In this document: in pieces, positions 38,406-47,616 of the stretch | Numbering within the stretch: position 1 is the first letter of the stretch | Layout of the letters: every line of letters begins with the position of its first letter | DNA from: Pseudolabrys taiwanensis | GTDB lineage: Bacteria > Pseudomonadota > Alphaproteobacteria > Rhizobiales > Xanthobacteraceae | DNA length: 64,000 nt | NCBI RefSeq assembly: GCF_003367395.1 | Contig: NZ_CP031417.1 | Location: forward strand, 2,604,001-2,668,000 | Direction: 5' to 3' | Made by a program: the position numbers and the translations under genes | Notes under the pieces: generated by a model | What the model was told of the DNA's origin: nothing | The model's database searches: none | What the model saw: only the letters and a program-made list of their open reading frames with translations

Positions 38406-38553
38406 GGTCATTGCCGGGCATAGCCCGCCGAAGACGGGCGTGAACGCCCTTGTGCCCCGGCAATCCATGAGGCGGTTCCACGTGCACGCGCTTCGTTGCG
38501 GCCCTTATGAGCGGAAACGCATCATGGATGCCCGGGCCAAGCCCGGGCATGAC
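38406..38553. repeat. Compound intergenic palindromes
   Basis: A 148-bp mosaic: ggtcattgccgggc...gccccggcaatccatgagg with an inner cgccgaagacgggcg, then catcatggatgcccgggcca / gcccgggcatgac. It shares modules with the elements at 16677-17144, and lies between the convergent EAL gene and amidohydrolase. Confidence 0.8.
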
Positions 38554-38588
38554 GCAGAGTATGTGGCGGGTCTAGTAATCTTTCCGCA

Positions 38589-39539
38589 TCACAGCTTCAG
38601 CAGCTTCGCCGCGTTGTTGTAGGCGACGTCGGCGCGCAGGTCCTCCGGGATCGCCACGTCGTCCAGGAAGTGCCCGGCCTCTTCCGCGTTCTCGAACGGA
38701 TAATCGGCGGCGAACATCACCTTGTCACGGCCGAGCGCCTCGACCGCGCACATCAACGGCTCCCGCGCATAGACGCCGGACACGGTCACGACGATGTTGT
38801 CCTTGATGTAGTCCGACGGCTCCTTGGCCAGCTTCACATTGTAGAGCTTGGCGCGGCTGTCGAAGCGCCACAGCAGATACGGCAAGGTCTCGCCCATGTG
38901 ACCGAGCGCGACCTTCGCATTCGGATAGCGATCGAACACGCCGCTGAAGACGAGCCGCAGCGCATGCGAGCCGGTCTCGAAGCCCCATTCCCAGGTCGCG
39001 CGGCGCAAGGCCGGCACGCCGTTCAACACCGGCGCCGGCACAATCGGATCGGTCGGATGAATGTAGATGACCGCGCCGAGCGCATCGGCGCGCTCCCAGA
39101 ACGGCGCCAGCGAGGCGTCATCGAGATACATGCCGTTGGTGTGGCCGTTGATCATGGCGCCTGAGAACTTCAGATCGCGCATGCAGCGTTCGAGCTCGTC
39201 GGCTGCCGCGCGCGGATCCTGTACCGCGATGTGGGCGAAACCCGCATAGCGGTCCGGCCGCTTCTGAATTTCCACAGCCAGGAAGTCGTTCGCCTCACGC
39301 GCCTTCCTGGTGGCCAGCGCGACGTCGCGCTCCGCCTGCACGCCGGGACCTGCGACCCCCAGCACACTGCGCGCGATGCCCGCTTTGTCCATCGTCGCCA
39401 GGCGCAAATCACCGAAGTCCGTCAAGCGCTTATAGAGCTGCTCGACAAAGGCCGGAGCGACTTCCGTCATCGTCGGCTTCCAATAATCGACGAGTCCCGG
39501 CGACAGGAAATGTTCTTCGAGCGCGATCTTCTGAACCAT
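38589..39539 (-). CDS. Amidohydrolase family protein, dihydroxybenzoate/resorcylate decarboxylase-like
   Basis: A 316-residue metal enzyme. The opening KIALEEHF (residues 4-11, giving E8-x-H10) is the start seen in gamma-resorcylate and 2,3-dihydroxybenzoate decarboxylases. Further ligand-bearing segments are IYIHPTD, ALGHMGETLPYLLWRFD and MFAADYPFEN. It probably removes CO2 non-oxidatively from a hydroxyaromatic acid, or hydrolyses a related compound. It is divergent from the IclR gene at 39675, which likely controls it. The upstream frame is open but this ATG gives the family start. Confidence 0.88.
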   Translation of the reverse strand: MVQKIALEEHFLSPGLVDYWKPTMTEVAPAFVEQLYKRLTDFGDLRLATMDKAGIARSVLGVAGPGVQAERDVALATRKAREANDFLAVEIQKRPDRYAGFAHIAVQDPRAAADELERCMRDLKFSGAMINGHTNGMYLDDASLAPFWERADALGAVIYIHPTDPIVPAPVLNGVPALRRATWEWGFETGSHALRLVFSGVFDRYPNAKVALGHMGETLPYLLWRFDSRAKLYNVKLAKEPSDYIKDNIVVTVSGVYAREPLMCAVEALGRDKVMFAADYPFENAEEAGHFLDDVAIPEDLRADVAYNNAAKLLKL

Positions 39540-39674
39540 GCGTTTCCTCGATGTTTCTTCGTGCCGCTGCTGCAATGCAGCGACGATTGCCGAATTTTTT
39601 GCTTTCGACTGTATCGGATATTGGGCTATCGTGACCCACAATGCAAGGCGGCTTGAGATCGCCTGTGAGTACGG

Positions 39675-40457
39675 ATGGAAGCGCCCATGAGCCGACTGGT
39701 CACCAACGACAAGTCACAGGTGCAGGTGATCGCACGTGCCGCCACGATCCTTCGTGCGTTGGAGGACGAGAACGCGGGGCTGAGCCTCGGCCAGATCGCG
39801 CAACGCGTGAACCTTGCCCGCTCCACCGTTCAGCGCATCGTCGCCGCGCTCGAAACCGAGAAACTGGTGATTGCCGCCACGCCGAACGGACGCGTTCGGC
39901 TGGGGCCGACCATCATGCGGCTCGCCGCTTCCGTGCGCAGCGATTTCGTTTCGCTGGCGCGCCCCTTCCTGGAAAGGCTGTCCGCGGAGTTGCATGAGAC
40001 GGTCGACCTCTCGACCGTGAAGAAGGATCACCTCGTCTTCATCGATCAGGTCGTCGGCTCGCAACGCCTGCGCACGGTGTCCGGCGTCGGCGAAACCTTC
40101 CCGCTCCACTGCACCGCCAACGGCAAGGCGTACCTCGCGCAGCTTTCCGATTCCGCGGTCGAGGCGCTGATCGGCCGCAGCTACGAAGCGCGCACGGCGC
40201 GGTCCATCACCAAGATCGACACACTGCTCAACGAACTCAAGGTCGTCCGCCGCATCGGCGTCGCCTTCGACCGCGAGGAGCACACCGAGGGTATCTGCGC
40301 GGCCGGCGTCGCGTTGCACGATCCGCTCGGCAATGCCGTCGCGATTTCCGTGCCGGTACCGAGCCTGCGCTTCGCCAACCAGGCGAACCACATCGCCGAA
40401 CGACTTCTGGCGACCAAGCGCGCCTTGGAAGGCCGCATGAATGCCTCCGCCGCCTGA
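39675..40457 (+). CDS. IclR family transcriptional regulator
   Basis: A 260-residue regulator. A winged HTH lies at about 17-80 (LSLGQIAQRVNLARSTVQRI), followed by the IclR effector domain with LAARPFLERL-like, VGETFPLHCTANGKAYLAQL and RRIGVAFDREEHTEGICAAG blocks. It sits between a divergent decarboxylase-like amidohydrolase and a cyclase/cupin pair, the usual place of a pathway-specific regulator. A second ATG four codons in is possible. The 135-bp divergent spacer (39540-39674) is the likely operator. Confidence 0.93.
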   Translation: MEAPMSRLVTNDKSQVQVIARAATILRALEDENAGLSLGQIAQRVNLARSTVQRIVAALETEKLVIAATPNGRVRLGPTIMRLAASVRSDFVSLARPFLERLSAELHETVDLSTVKKDHLVFIDQVVGSQRLRTVSGVGETFPLHCTANGKAYLAQLSDSAVEALIGRSYEARTARSITKIDTLLNELKVVRRIGVAFDREEHTEGICAAGVALHDPLGNAVAISVPVPSLRFANQANHIAERLLATKRALEGRMNASAA

Positions 40458-40522
40458 GGCGACGGACGGATTTAACTGAAACCGACCAGCGCGCTCGCGC
40501 AAATCAGAAAAGGGAGGATGCC

Positions 40523-41365
40523 GTGGCCATCAAAATTCGCGGCGTGGAGTTCGAAGAGAACCTGAACAACAGCATGGGGCTGGAGTTCTACAACCTGTCC
40601 CACCGCTTCGGTTACCAGTCGCCGAACTGGCCGTACTTCCAGGACGTGCAGATCGAGCGCATCCATTACATGGCCAAGTCCGGCGTGCTGTCGCAGCGCA
40701 TCACCACGTCGATGCACAACACTACGCATATCGACGCGCCGGCGCACGTCGTCCAGGGCACGCCGTTCATCGACGAGGTGCCGCTGCCGCACTTTTTCGG
40801 CTCGGGCATCGTCGTGTCGCTGCCGAAGAAGATGTGGGAACCGATCACCTATGACGATCTCGAAAAGGCCGCCGGCAAGCTCGTGCGTCCGCGCGACGTG
40901 GTGATCATCAATACCGGCTGGCACCACCAGTACGAAGACTCTGAAGACTACTTCTGCAAATGCCCCGGCTTCGTGAAGTCGGCCGGCGACTGGTTCGTCG
41001 AGAAGAAGGTCAAGGTGGTCGGGCACGACACCCAGGCCAACGACCACCCGCTCGCCACCGCGATCGGCCCGCACCGCAACGGCCCGCTGCATCCGCATCT
41101 GGCGGAAGAATACAAGCAGTGGTCGGGCGGCCGCGATTGGAAGGAAGACCATCCGGAATGGGAGCCGGTGCACCGCAAGCTGTTCACCAACGGCATCCTG
41201 GGCATCGAGAACGTCGGCGGCGACCTCGACAAGGTCACCGGCAAGCGCTGCACCTTCGCTTACTTCCCGTGGAACTGGGACCGCGGCGACGGCTGCATCA
41301 TCCGCCTGGTCGCGATGATCGATCCCAAGGGCGAGTACCGCATCGAGCGCGGGGAGAAGTTCTGA
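40523..41365 (+). CDS. Cyclase-family metal-dependent hydrolase (PF04199)
   Basis: A 280-residue protein with the motif HNTTHIDAPAH at 65-75, matching HxGTHxDxPxH. It is not close to the copy at 5224 in the rest of the chain. A GTG start with AGGGAGG five bases upstream is clear. Its stop overlaps the start of the cupin gene (TGATG), so the two are coupled. Together with SDR, acyl-CoA dehydrogenase and amidohydrolase neighbours it probably opens a cyclic intermediate. Confidence 0.9.
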   Translation: MAIKIRGVEFEENLNNSMGLEFYNLSHRFGYQSPNWPYFQDVQIERIHYMAKSGVLSQRITTSMHNTTHIDAPAHVVQGTPFIDEVPLPHFFGSGIVVSLPKKMWEPITYDDLEKAAGKLVRPRDVVIINTGWHHQYEDSEDYFCKCPGFVKSAGDWFVEKKVKVVGHDTQANDHPLATAIGPHRNGPLHPHLAEEYKQWSGGRDWKEDHPEWEPVHRKLFTNGILGIENVGGDLDKVTGKRCTFAYFPWNWDRGDGCIIRLVAMIDPKGEYRIERGEKF

Positions 41366-41712
41366 TGCACGTCAAACGCTTCGCCGACGCCAAGCCGTAC
41401 GACGCGCCGAACCACCGCGGCTACTCCTCGTTGCGGGTGTTCGGCGCGGAAGCGGGCGGCACCAAGGGCCTCGTCTTCGGCATTTCGCACTTCCTGCCGG
41501 GCGGCGGCGCCGGTCCCGACGCCTCGCCGCCGGAGAAGGTCTATCTGGTGCTGTCCGGCGAGCTGACGGTCATCGTCAACGGCAAGGAGACGGTGCTCAA
41601 GGCGATGGACTCCTGCGTCATCGAACCGAACGAGACGCGCGAGATCATCAACCGCAGCAACGAGGTCTGCACCATTGCGGTGGCGGTGGCGACGCCGCCG
41701 GCGGCGAAGTAA
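41365..41712 (+). CDS. Cupin-domain protein
   Basis: A 115-residue single-cupin protein (barrel about 25-110; SHFLPGGGAGPDASPPEKVY then LVLSGELTVIVNGKE). In motif 1 the usual HxH is replaced by GPDASPPEKVYLV, so metal binding is doubtful, although a Glu is kept. Coupling to the cyclase gene by a TGATG overlap suggests an accessory or isomerase role in the same step. Confidence 0.85.
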   Translation: MHVKRFADAKPYDAPNHRGYSSLRVFGAEAGGTKGLVFGISHFLPGGGAGPDASPPEKVYLVLSGELTVIVNGKETVLKAMDSCVIEPNETREIINRSNEVCTIAVAVATPPAAK

Positions 41713-41730
41713 CGACGCGCAAAAAAACAG

Positions 41731-41811
41731 TGTCATCGCCCGCGCACGCGGGCGATCCAGTAACCACAGACGTTCGTGCGTACTGGATGCCCCGCGTTCG
41801 CGGGGCATGAC
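41731..41811. repeat. Inverted repeat, 'tgtcatcgcccgcgc' family, copy 1
   Basis: Arms tgtcatcgcccgcgcacgcg ... and tactggatgccccgcgttcg plus cggggcatgac enclose gcgggcgatccagta. The same element lies in the same orientation at 44921-45020, so the two bracket the SDR, dehydrogenase and receptor genes. Confidence 0.85.
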
Positions 41812-41838
41812 AGCAACAAAAATCCTGGGAGCAACGCC

Positions 41839-42642
41839 ATGTCCGAAGCCTTCCTGAAAAATCCGCTCGGTCTGTTCGACATCAAAGGCAAGACGGCGAT
41901 CGTCACCGGCGCTTCGGGCGCCTTCGGTGCGCTCGCCGCCAAGGTGCTGGCCGGCGCCGGCGCCAATGTCGTGCTCGCCGCCAGCAAAGAGAGCGAGCTC
42001 AACAACGTAGCGAAGGAATGCGAGGCGCTCGGCGGCAAGGCCGCGGTGATCGCGCTGCGTCCGTCGTCGGAAGAGAACTGCGACAAGATCGTCGCCAAGG
42101 CGGTCGAGAGCTTCGGCGGCGTCGACATCCTGGTCGTCGCCTCGGGTCTAAATAAGGTGGCGAAGATCACCGAGCAGAAGCTGGAAGATTTCCTCGACGT
42201 GCAGGACGCCAACGTCACGCAGTCGTGGCTGATGGCGCGCGCCGCCGGCAAGCAGATGCTCAAGCAAGGCCACGGCGGCAAGGTGATCCTCACCTCCTCC
42301 GCGCGCGGCCTGCTCGGCCATCCGGCCGGCTACACCGCCTACTGCGCCTCGAAGTCGGCGGTCGACGGCATCACCAAGGCGCTCGGCTGCGAATGGGGCG
42401 AGACCGGCATTACCGTCAACGCCATCGGCCCGACCGTCTTCCGTTCGCCGCTCACCGCCTGGATGTACGAAGACACCGAGCGGGCGCAGACCGTGCGCAA
42501 AGGCTTCCTCGCGCGCGTGCCGAAGGGCCGCCTCGGCGAGCCGGAGGATCTTGCGGGGCCCCTGCTCTTCCTCGCCTCCAAGGCATCGGACTTCTACACC
42601 GGCCACATCCTTTATGCCGACGGCGGCTACACGGCGGGATGA
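41839..42642 (+). CDS. SDR family oxidoreductase
   Basis: A 267-residue short-chain dehydrogenase/reductase. The cofactor motif TGASGAFG is at 23-30, the active-site Ser at about S153/S154, and YCASK (Y168, K172) completes the triad. The C-terminal LYADGGYTAG ending is classical. The lack of an acidic residue after the second strand (VVLAASKE) leaves NAD or NADP use open. GGGA precedes the ATG. It lies in the IclR-controlled catabolic series. Confidence 0.93.
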   Translation: MSEAFLKNPLGLFDIKGKTAIVTGASGAFGALAAKVLAGAGANVVLAASKESELNNVAKECEALGGKAAVIALRPSSEENCDKIVAKAVESFGGVDILVVASGLNKVAKITEQKLEDFLDVQDANVTQSWLMARAAGKQMLKQGHGGKVILTSSARGLLGHPAGYTAYCASKSAVDGITKALGCEWGETGITVNAIGPTVFRSPLTAWMYEDTERAQTVRKGFLARVPKGRLGEPEDLAGPLLFLASKASDFYTGHILYADGGYTAG

Positions 42643-42703
42643 GGCATGAGCATGGCAGGACTTTTCCTCCGTTCGTTGCCGCATAAGCGGGTGGGGTCGA
42701 ATC

Positions 42704-43612
42704 ATGACTAAGCCCCGCATCACCGTCATCGGCGCCGGGCTCATGGGCCACGGCATCGCGCAGGTGTTCGCGCTCGCCGGCCATGACGTGATCATCTACG
42801 ACTCATCCGAGAAGACGCTGGCGAGCGCCAAAGATCGCATCCTCACCAATCTCAAGGACCTCGGCGACGACGAGAGCGCCGTGAACCGCGTGACGCCCGA
42901 AGCCGACCTTGCCAAAGCGGTGCGCGACGCCGATTACGTCGTCGAGGCGGTGCTGGAAGACCTGGCGCTGAAGCAGAAGCTGTTCGCCGAGATCGAACGG
43001 CACGCCCGGCCGGACGCGATCCTCGCCAGCAACACGTCGGTCATTCCGATCACCGCCATCATGCAAGGGCTGGCGCGGCGCGAGCGCGCGCTCGGCACGC
43101 ACTGGTGGAATCCACCCTACCTCGTGCCGCTGGTCGAGGTGATCGAGACGCAGTGGACGTCCGCCGACGCTGTCGCCTTCACGATGAAGCTGCACGCCGA
43201 CGCCGGCAAGAAGCCGGCGCATGTGAAGAAGGACGTGCCCGGGTTCATCGGCAACCGCCTGCAGCACGCCTTGTGGCGCGAGGCCATCGCACTGGTCGAG
43301 AACGGCATCTGCGACGCCGAGACCGTCGACACCGTGATCAAGGCGGCGTTCGGCCGCCGGCTCGCCGTGCTCGGCCCGCTGGAGAACGCCGACATGGTCG
43401 GCACCGATCTGACATTGGCCATCCACAAGACCGTGCTGCCGGATATCGACTCGCGGCCCGGTCCGTCGCGCTATTTGGAAAAACTCGTGAAGGACGGCAA
43501 ACTCGGCTTCAAGAGCGGCGAAGGCTTCCGCAGGTGGAGCCCCGAACAACAACAGGAGTTGCGGACGAAAGTTCTACGGCACCTGAAACAAGCGCGCGCC
43601 CAGGACAACTGA
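42704..43612 (+). CDS. 3-Hydroxyacyl-CoA dehydrogenase family protein
   Basis: A 302-residue NAD-dependent dehydrogenase. The Rossmann motif VIGAGLMGHGIA is at about 8-19. The catalytic His is in GTHWWNPPYLVPLVEVIE, and the helical C-terminal domain has PGFIGNRLQHALWREAI. It is closer in layout to short 3-hydroxybutyryl-CoA or L-gulonate/carnitine dehydrogenase-like proteins than to multifunctional FadB. It would oxidise a hydroxy acid or hydroxyacyl-CoA intermediate. SDR lies 61 bp upstream. Confidence 0.92.
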   Translation: MTKPRITVIGAGLMGHGIAQVFALAGHDVIIYDSSEKTLASAKDRILTNLKDLGDDESAVNRVTPEADLAKAVRDADYVVEAVLEDLALKQKLFAEIERHARPDAILASNTSVIPITAIMQGLARRERALGTHWWNPPYLVPLVEVIETQWTSADAVAFTMKLHADAGKKPAHVKKDVPGFIGNRLQHALWREAIALVENGICDAETVDTVIKAAFGRRLAVLGPLENADMVGTDLTLAIHKTVLPDIDSRPGPSRYLEKLVKDGKLGFKSGEGFRRWSPEQQQELRTKVLRHLKQARAQDN

Positions 43613-43640
43613 GGCCGCGAATAAAAGGGAGGAAGGAACG

Positions 43641-44906
43641 ATGAGCGGCATTTCCAGACGCACTATGGTCAAGACCGGCCTCGGCGCACTGGCGGCACCG
43701 GCCCTCGTGACCCTGCCGGCGCAGGCGCAGTCGGCGGTGATCAAGATCGGCCACGTCAGCCCGCGCACCGGCCCGCTTGCCGGCTTCGGCGAGGCCGACG
43801 GCTTCATCCTCGAACAGGTGCGCGCGCTTCTGGCGAAGGGCATCGAGACCGGCGGCAAGACCTACAAAGTCGAGGTCATCACCAAGGACAGCCAGTCGAG
43901 CGCGAGCCGCGCGTCCGAAGTGGCGTCCGATCTCATTCTCGGCGAGAAGGTGCACCTCCTCATCGGCTCCGGCACGCCGGACACGACCAACCCGATCGCC
44001 GATCAGGCCGAGGTCAACGAAGTCCCGTGCATCACCACCAACTGCCCGTGGCAGCCGTATTTCTTCGGCCGCAAAGGCGATCCGAAGCAGGGCTTCACCT
44101 GGACCTATCACTTCTTCTGGGGCCTCGAGGACGTCATCGGCGCGTTCCTCGCGTTGTGGGACGGCGTGCCGACCAACAAGGCCATCGGCGGCCTCTTCCC
44201 CAACGATGCCGATGGCAATGCCTGGGGCGATGCCAAGCTCGGCCTGCCGCCGGCGCTGGCGCAGGCCGGCTACAAGCTCACCGATCCCGGCCGCTACCAG
44301 CCGATGAACAACGACTTCACCGCGCAGATCTCCGCCTTCAAGGCGGCGGGCTGCGAGATCGTCACCGGCGTGATGATCCCGCCGGACTTCGCCACCTTCT
44401 GGTCGCAGGCGGCACAACAGGGCTTCAAGCCGAAGATCGTCACCATCGGCAAGGCACTGCTGTTTCCCTCCGCCGTCGATGCACTCGGGGCGCGCGGCGA
44501 CGGCCTTTCCAGCGAGATTTGGTGGACGCCGAACCATCCGTTCAAGTCGGGCCTCACCGGCCAAAGCAGCAAGGAATTGGCCGAAGCTTATACGAAAGCG
44601 TCCGGCAAGCCGTGGACGCAGCCGATCGGCTTCCAGCACGCGCTGTTCGAAGTGGCCATCGATGTTCTGAAGCGCGCGAAGAACCCGACCGATCCGAAGT
44701 CGGTGCTCGATGCGATCATGGCAACGAACTATGCCTCGATCGTCGGCCCGGTGAAGTGGTCCGGCCAGCCGGTCAAGAACGTCACCAAGACGCCGCTCGT
44801 TGCCGGCCAGTGGAAGCGCAACAACGACAAGCTCGAGCTCGTCATCACCGAGAACAAGACCGCGCCGAATATCCCGACCGGCGGCAAGACGCAGCCGTTG
44901 GGCTGA
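43641..44906 (+). CDS. Liv-type ABC transporter substrate-binding protein (LivK family), catabolic island
   Basis: A 421-residue periplasmic receptor. The N-terminus has SRRTMVKTGLGALAAPALV, a Tat-type signal, with mature start IKIGHVSPRTGPLAGFGEAD. It belongs to the periplasmic-binding domain 6 family but is not close to the copies at 2288/3763. GGGAGGAAGG precedes the ATG. It is the receptor for the LivG-F-H-M genes that follow, after a repeat element. Confidence 0.93.
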   Translation: MSGISRRTMVKTGLGALAAPALVTLPAQAQSAVIKIGHVSPRTGPLAGFGEADGFILEQVRALLAKGIETGGKTYKVEVITKDSQSSASRASEVASDLILGEKVHLLIGSGTPDTTNPIADQAEVNEVPCITTNCPWQPYFFGRKGDPKQGFTWTYHFFWGLEDVIGAFLALWDGVPTNKAIGGLFPNDADGNAWGDAKLGLPPALAQAGYKLTDPGRYQPMNNDFTAQISAFKAAGCEIVTGVMIPPDFATFWSQAAQQGFKPKIVTIGKALLFPSAVDALGARGDGLSSEIWWTPNHPFKSGLTGQSSKELAEAYTKASGKPWTQPIGFQHALFEVAIDVLKRAKNPTDPKSVLDAIMATNYASIVGPVKWSGQPVKNVTKTPLVAGQWKRNNDKLELVITENKTAPNIPTGGKTQPLG

Positions 44907-44920
44907 GCCGAGATCGAAGC

Positions 44921-45020
44921 TGTCATCGCCCGCGCAAGCGGGCGATCCAGTACGCCCAGCGTCTGCAGGCCGATACCGGCGCTTGTGCGTACTGGATGCC
45001 CCGCTTTCGCGGGGCATGAC
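44921..45020. repeat. Inverted repeat, 'tgtcatcgcccgcgc' family, copy 2
   Basis: Same arms as 41731-41811 (tgtcatcgcccgcgcaagcg ... tactggatgccccgctttcg ... gcatgac) with a slightly longer centre. It interrupts the operon between receptor and LivG. Confidence 0.85.
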
Positions 45021-45043
45021 GGCGTGGAGTGAAAACGCACAGC

Positions 45044-45772
45044 ATGCCCGCCCTCCTCGCCCTCGAGAACATCTCCAAACGCTTCGGCGCCGTGGTCGTG
45101 GCCGACGGCATCGATCTGTCGATCGATGAAGGCGAAGCGCTCGGCATTCTCGGCCCCAACGGCGCCGGCAAGACGACTTTGTTCGGCATGGCGACCGGCA
45201 CGGTGCGGCCCGATGCCGGCCGCGTGCTGTTCGATGGCCAGGACATCACGCACGCCTCGCCCGGTCATCGCTGCCGCCTCGGGCTGGCACGCTCGTTCCA
45301 GATTCCACAGCCTTTCTCGGGCATGACCGTGTTCGAGAACGTCGTCGTCGCCGCCGCCTTCGGCAACAACGAGCGCGAGAAGGCGGTGTACGCGCGCTGC
45401 GCCGACCTGCTCCTGCGCTGCGGCCTTGCCGACAAGGCCAACAAGCCGGCCGGCGGCCTGACATTGCTCGACCGCAAGCGGCTGGAGTTCGCGCGGGCGC
45501 TCGCGACCAAGCCGCGCGTGCTGCTGCTCGACGAAGTCGCCGGCGGCCTGACCGAACACGAATGCACGACGCTGGTCTCGCTGATCAAGGACGTGCGCGC
45601 GAGCGGCGTCGCCATCGTCTGGATCGAGCACGTGGTGCACGCACTGCTCGCCACCATCGACCGTCTCGTCGTGCTGCACGGCGGCAAGCTCATCGCGCAA
45701 GGCGATCCGCAGACGGTGATCAAAAGCCCGCAAGTGGCCGAGATTTACATGGGGATCGAAGCCGATGCGTAG
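45044..45772 (+). CDS. livG: Liv-type ABC transporter ATP-binding protein LivG, catabolic island
   Basis: A 242-residue ATPase with Walker [10 protein letters not shown] at 37-45 and Walker B VLLLDEVAGGL. The signature is degenerate (LTLLDRKRLEFARAL) as in some HAAT LivG proteins. ATG 45044 is taken as start because it matches the family N-terminus; a GTG five codons upstream is possible. It acts with LivF (45898), LivH and LivM. Confidence 0.94.
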   Translation: MPALLALENISKRFGAVVVADGIDLSIDEGEALGILGPNGAGKTTLFGMATGTVRPDAGRVLFDGQDITHASPGHRCRLGLARSFQIPQPFSGMTVFENVVVAAAFGNNEREKAVYARCADLLLRCGLADKANKPAGGLTLLDRKRLEFARALATKPRVLLLDEVAGGLTEHECTTLVSLIKDVRASGVAIVWIEHVVHALLATIDRLVVLHGGKLIAQGDPQTVIKSPQVAEIYMGIEADA

Positions 45773-45778
45773 TTCCCC

Positions 45779-45883
45779 GTCATTCCGGGACGGCCCGAAG
45801 GGCCGGACCCGGAATCCAGAAACGAGCTCCGAGCCCATCTCTGGATTCCGGGTTCACGCGCTACGCGCGTGCCCCGGACTGAC
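45779..45883. repeat. Intergenic inverted repeat, 'gtcattccggga' family, copy 2
   Basis: A 105-bp palindromic element (gtcattccgggacggcccga ... gcgtgccccggactgac) between livG and livF, of the same design as 6009-6115. Confidence 0.8.
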
Positions 45884-45897
45884 AGAGAGGTGCGGCC

Positions 45898-46602
45898 ATG
45901 CCTGAGCCCCTCCTCCAGGTAGACGCCATCGATGCCTTCTACGGCGACTTCCAAGCTCTGTTCGGCGTGTCGCTCAGCGTCGAAACCGGGCAAGTCGTGG
46001 CGGTGATCGGCGCCAACGGCGCCGGCAAGAGCACGCTCCTGAAAAGCATCGCCGGCCTCATGCCCCCGCGGCATGGAGAAATCGTCTTCGACGGCCATAA
46101 CGTCGCCGGAGCGCCTGCCTTCGACGTGGTGAAGCGCGGCATCGCGCTGGTGCCGGAAGGCCGGCGGCTGTTTCCCTCGCTCAGCGTCGAAGAGAACCTC
46201 CTGATCGGCGGCCAGTCGAAACGGCCGGGGCCGTGGAGCTTACAGCGCATCTATGCGCTCTTTCCGGTGCTCGCCGAGCGGCGGCATTTGCCGGCGACCT
46301 CGCTCTCGGGCGGACAACAGCAGATGTGCGCCATCGGCCGCGCTCTGATGTCCAATCCGCGGCTGCTGTTGTGCGACGAGATCAGCCTCGGTCTTGCGCC
46401 GATCATCGTGCGCGACATCTATGCGCGCCTGCCCGACATCGTCGGCGAAGGACTGTCGGTCGTCATCGTCGAGCAGGACATCGTGCAGGCGCTGCGCGCG
46501 GCGTCGCAGGTCTATTGCCTGCAGGAAGGCCGCGTCGCGCTCGAAGGCGCGGCAAAGTCGCTGACGCGCGAGCGCATCTCCGCCGCGTATTTCGGGGTGT
46601 GA
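45898..46602 (+). CDS. livF: Liv-type ABC transporter ATP-binding protein LivF, catabolic island
   Basis: A 234-residue ATPase. Walker A (GANGAGKST) is at 38-46, the signature LSGGQQQM and Walker B LLLCDE are intact, and VPEGRRLFPSLSVEENL is the LivF hallmark. It is separated from livG by a repeat element and from livH by another (46635), so the operon has been populated by repeats without being broken. Confidence 0.95.
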   Translation: MPEPLLQVDAIDAFYGDFQALFGVSLSVETGQVVAVIGANGAGKSTLLKSIAGLMPPRHGEIVFDGHNVAGAPAFDVVKRGIALVPEGRRLFPSLSVEENLLIGGQSKRPGPWSLQRIYALFPVLAERRHLPATSLSGGQQQMCAIGRALMSNPRLLLCDEISLGLAPIIVRDIYARLPDIVGEGLSVVIVEQDIVQALRAASQVYCLQEGRVALEGAAKSLTRERISAAYFGV

Positions 46603-46634
46603 GGGGATGATGAAACGCATTCATGCCTATCCGC

Positions 46635-46723
46635 CGTCATGGCCGGGCCTGTCCCGGCCATCCACGCCTTTCTTTTTGGGTGGACCGAAAAACGTGGATG
46701 CCCGGCACAGGGCCGGGCATGAC
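46635..46723. repeat. Intergenic inverted repeat, 'cgtcatggccggg' type
   Basis: An 89-bp palindromic element (cgtcatggccgggcctgtcc ... ggccgggcatgac, inner pair ccacgcc / aacgtgg) between livF and livH, close to the element at 7353. Confidence 0.8.
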
Positions 46724-46746
46724 GGAGCAAGCGGCACCGTATCGAC

Positions 46747-47616
46747 ATGACCCTTTGGCTCAACATCATCCTGCAAGGCGTGCTGGTCGGCGGGCTCTAC
46801 GCCATGTTCGCCGCCGGGCTGTCACTCATCTTCGGCGTCATGCGCCTCGTCAACATCGCCCACGGCGACCTGATCGTGCTCGCCGCCTATATCGCGCTGA
46901 TGGTGACCACCGGGCTCGGCATCAATCCGCTGCTCGCGCTCGTCATCGTCGTGCCGGTGATGGCGCTGATCGGCTACGGCCTGCAACGCGGCCTCCTGAA
47001 CCGCACACTCGGCGACGATTTGCTGCCGCCGCTGCTCGTCACCTTCGGCCTGTCGATCATCATCCAGAATGGGCTGCTCGAACTGTTCACCGCCGACAGC
47101 CGCAAGCTGCAAGCCGGCCCCATCGAAGTGCAGTCTTTCCAGGCGCTGCCCGGCGTCTGGATCGGCGCGCTGCCACTGATCCAGTTCGTGCTCGCCATCG
47201 CGGTGATCGCCGGCCTGCAGTGGCTGTTCTATCGCACGGCCCTCGGCCGCGCCTTCCGCGCCACCTCCGACGACCAGGCGGTGGCGCAACTGATGGGGCT
47301 CGATACGCGTCACGTCTTCGCGATGGCGATGGCGCTGTCGCTCGCCGTGGTCGCCATCGCGGGCGTATTCCTCGCGGTACGCGCCAACTTCGATCCGTCG
47401 ATCGGCCCGGCCCGGCTCATCTTCGGCTTCGAGGCGGTCATCATCGGCGGCCTCGGCAGCCTGTGGGGCACGCTGATCGGCGGCATCATTCTCGGTGTCG
47501 CACAAGCGATCGGCGCGCAAATCGACCCTGGCTGGCAATTGCTCGCCGGACACATCGCCTTCCTCGCCATCCTGGCCTTCCGGCCGCAGGGCTTCTTTCC
47601 GAAGGTGTCGCATTGA
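46747..47616 (+). CDS. livH: Liv-type ABC transporter permease LivH, catabolic island
   Basis: A 289-residue permease with about eight membrane segments. Family marks are GLYAMFAAGLSLIFGVMRLVNIAHGDL at the N-terminus, the cytoplasmic coupling loop GRAFRATSDDQAVAQLMG, and GGLGSLWGTLIGGIILG near the end. Its stop overlaps the TTG start of livM. With LivM it forms the channel of the island's transporter. Confidence 0.95.
   Translation: MTLWLNIILQGVLVGGLYAMFAAGLSLIFGVMRLVNIAHGDLIVLAAYIALMVTTGLGINPLLALVIVVPVMALIGYGLQRGLLNRTLGDDLLPPLLVTFGLSIIIQNGLLELFTADSRKLQAGPIEVQSFQALPGVWIGALPLIQFVLAIAVIAGLQWLFYRTALGRAFRATSDDQAVAQLMGLDTRHVFAMAMALSLAVVAIAGVFLAVRANFDPSIGPARLIFGFEAVIIGGLGSLWGTLIGGIILGVAQAIGAQIDPGWQLLAGHIAFLAILAFRPQGFFPKVSH

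Noticed and set aside
46623..47612. A single 670-codon reading of livM extended upstream
   Set aside because: The upstream part translates a repeat element and livH out of frame; the TTG at 47613 gives the correct LivM.
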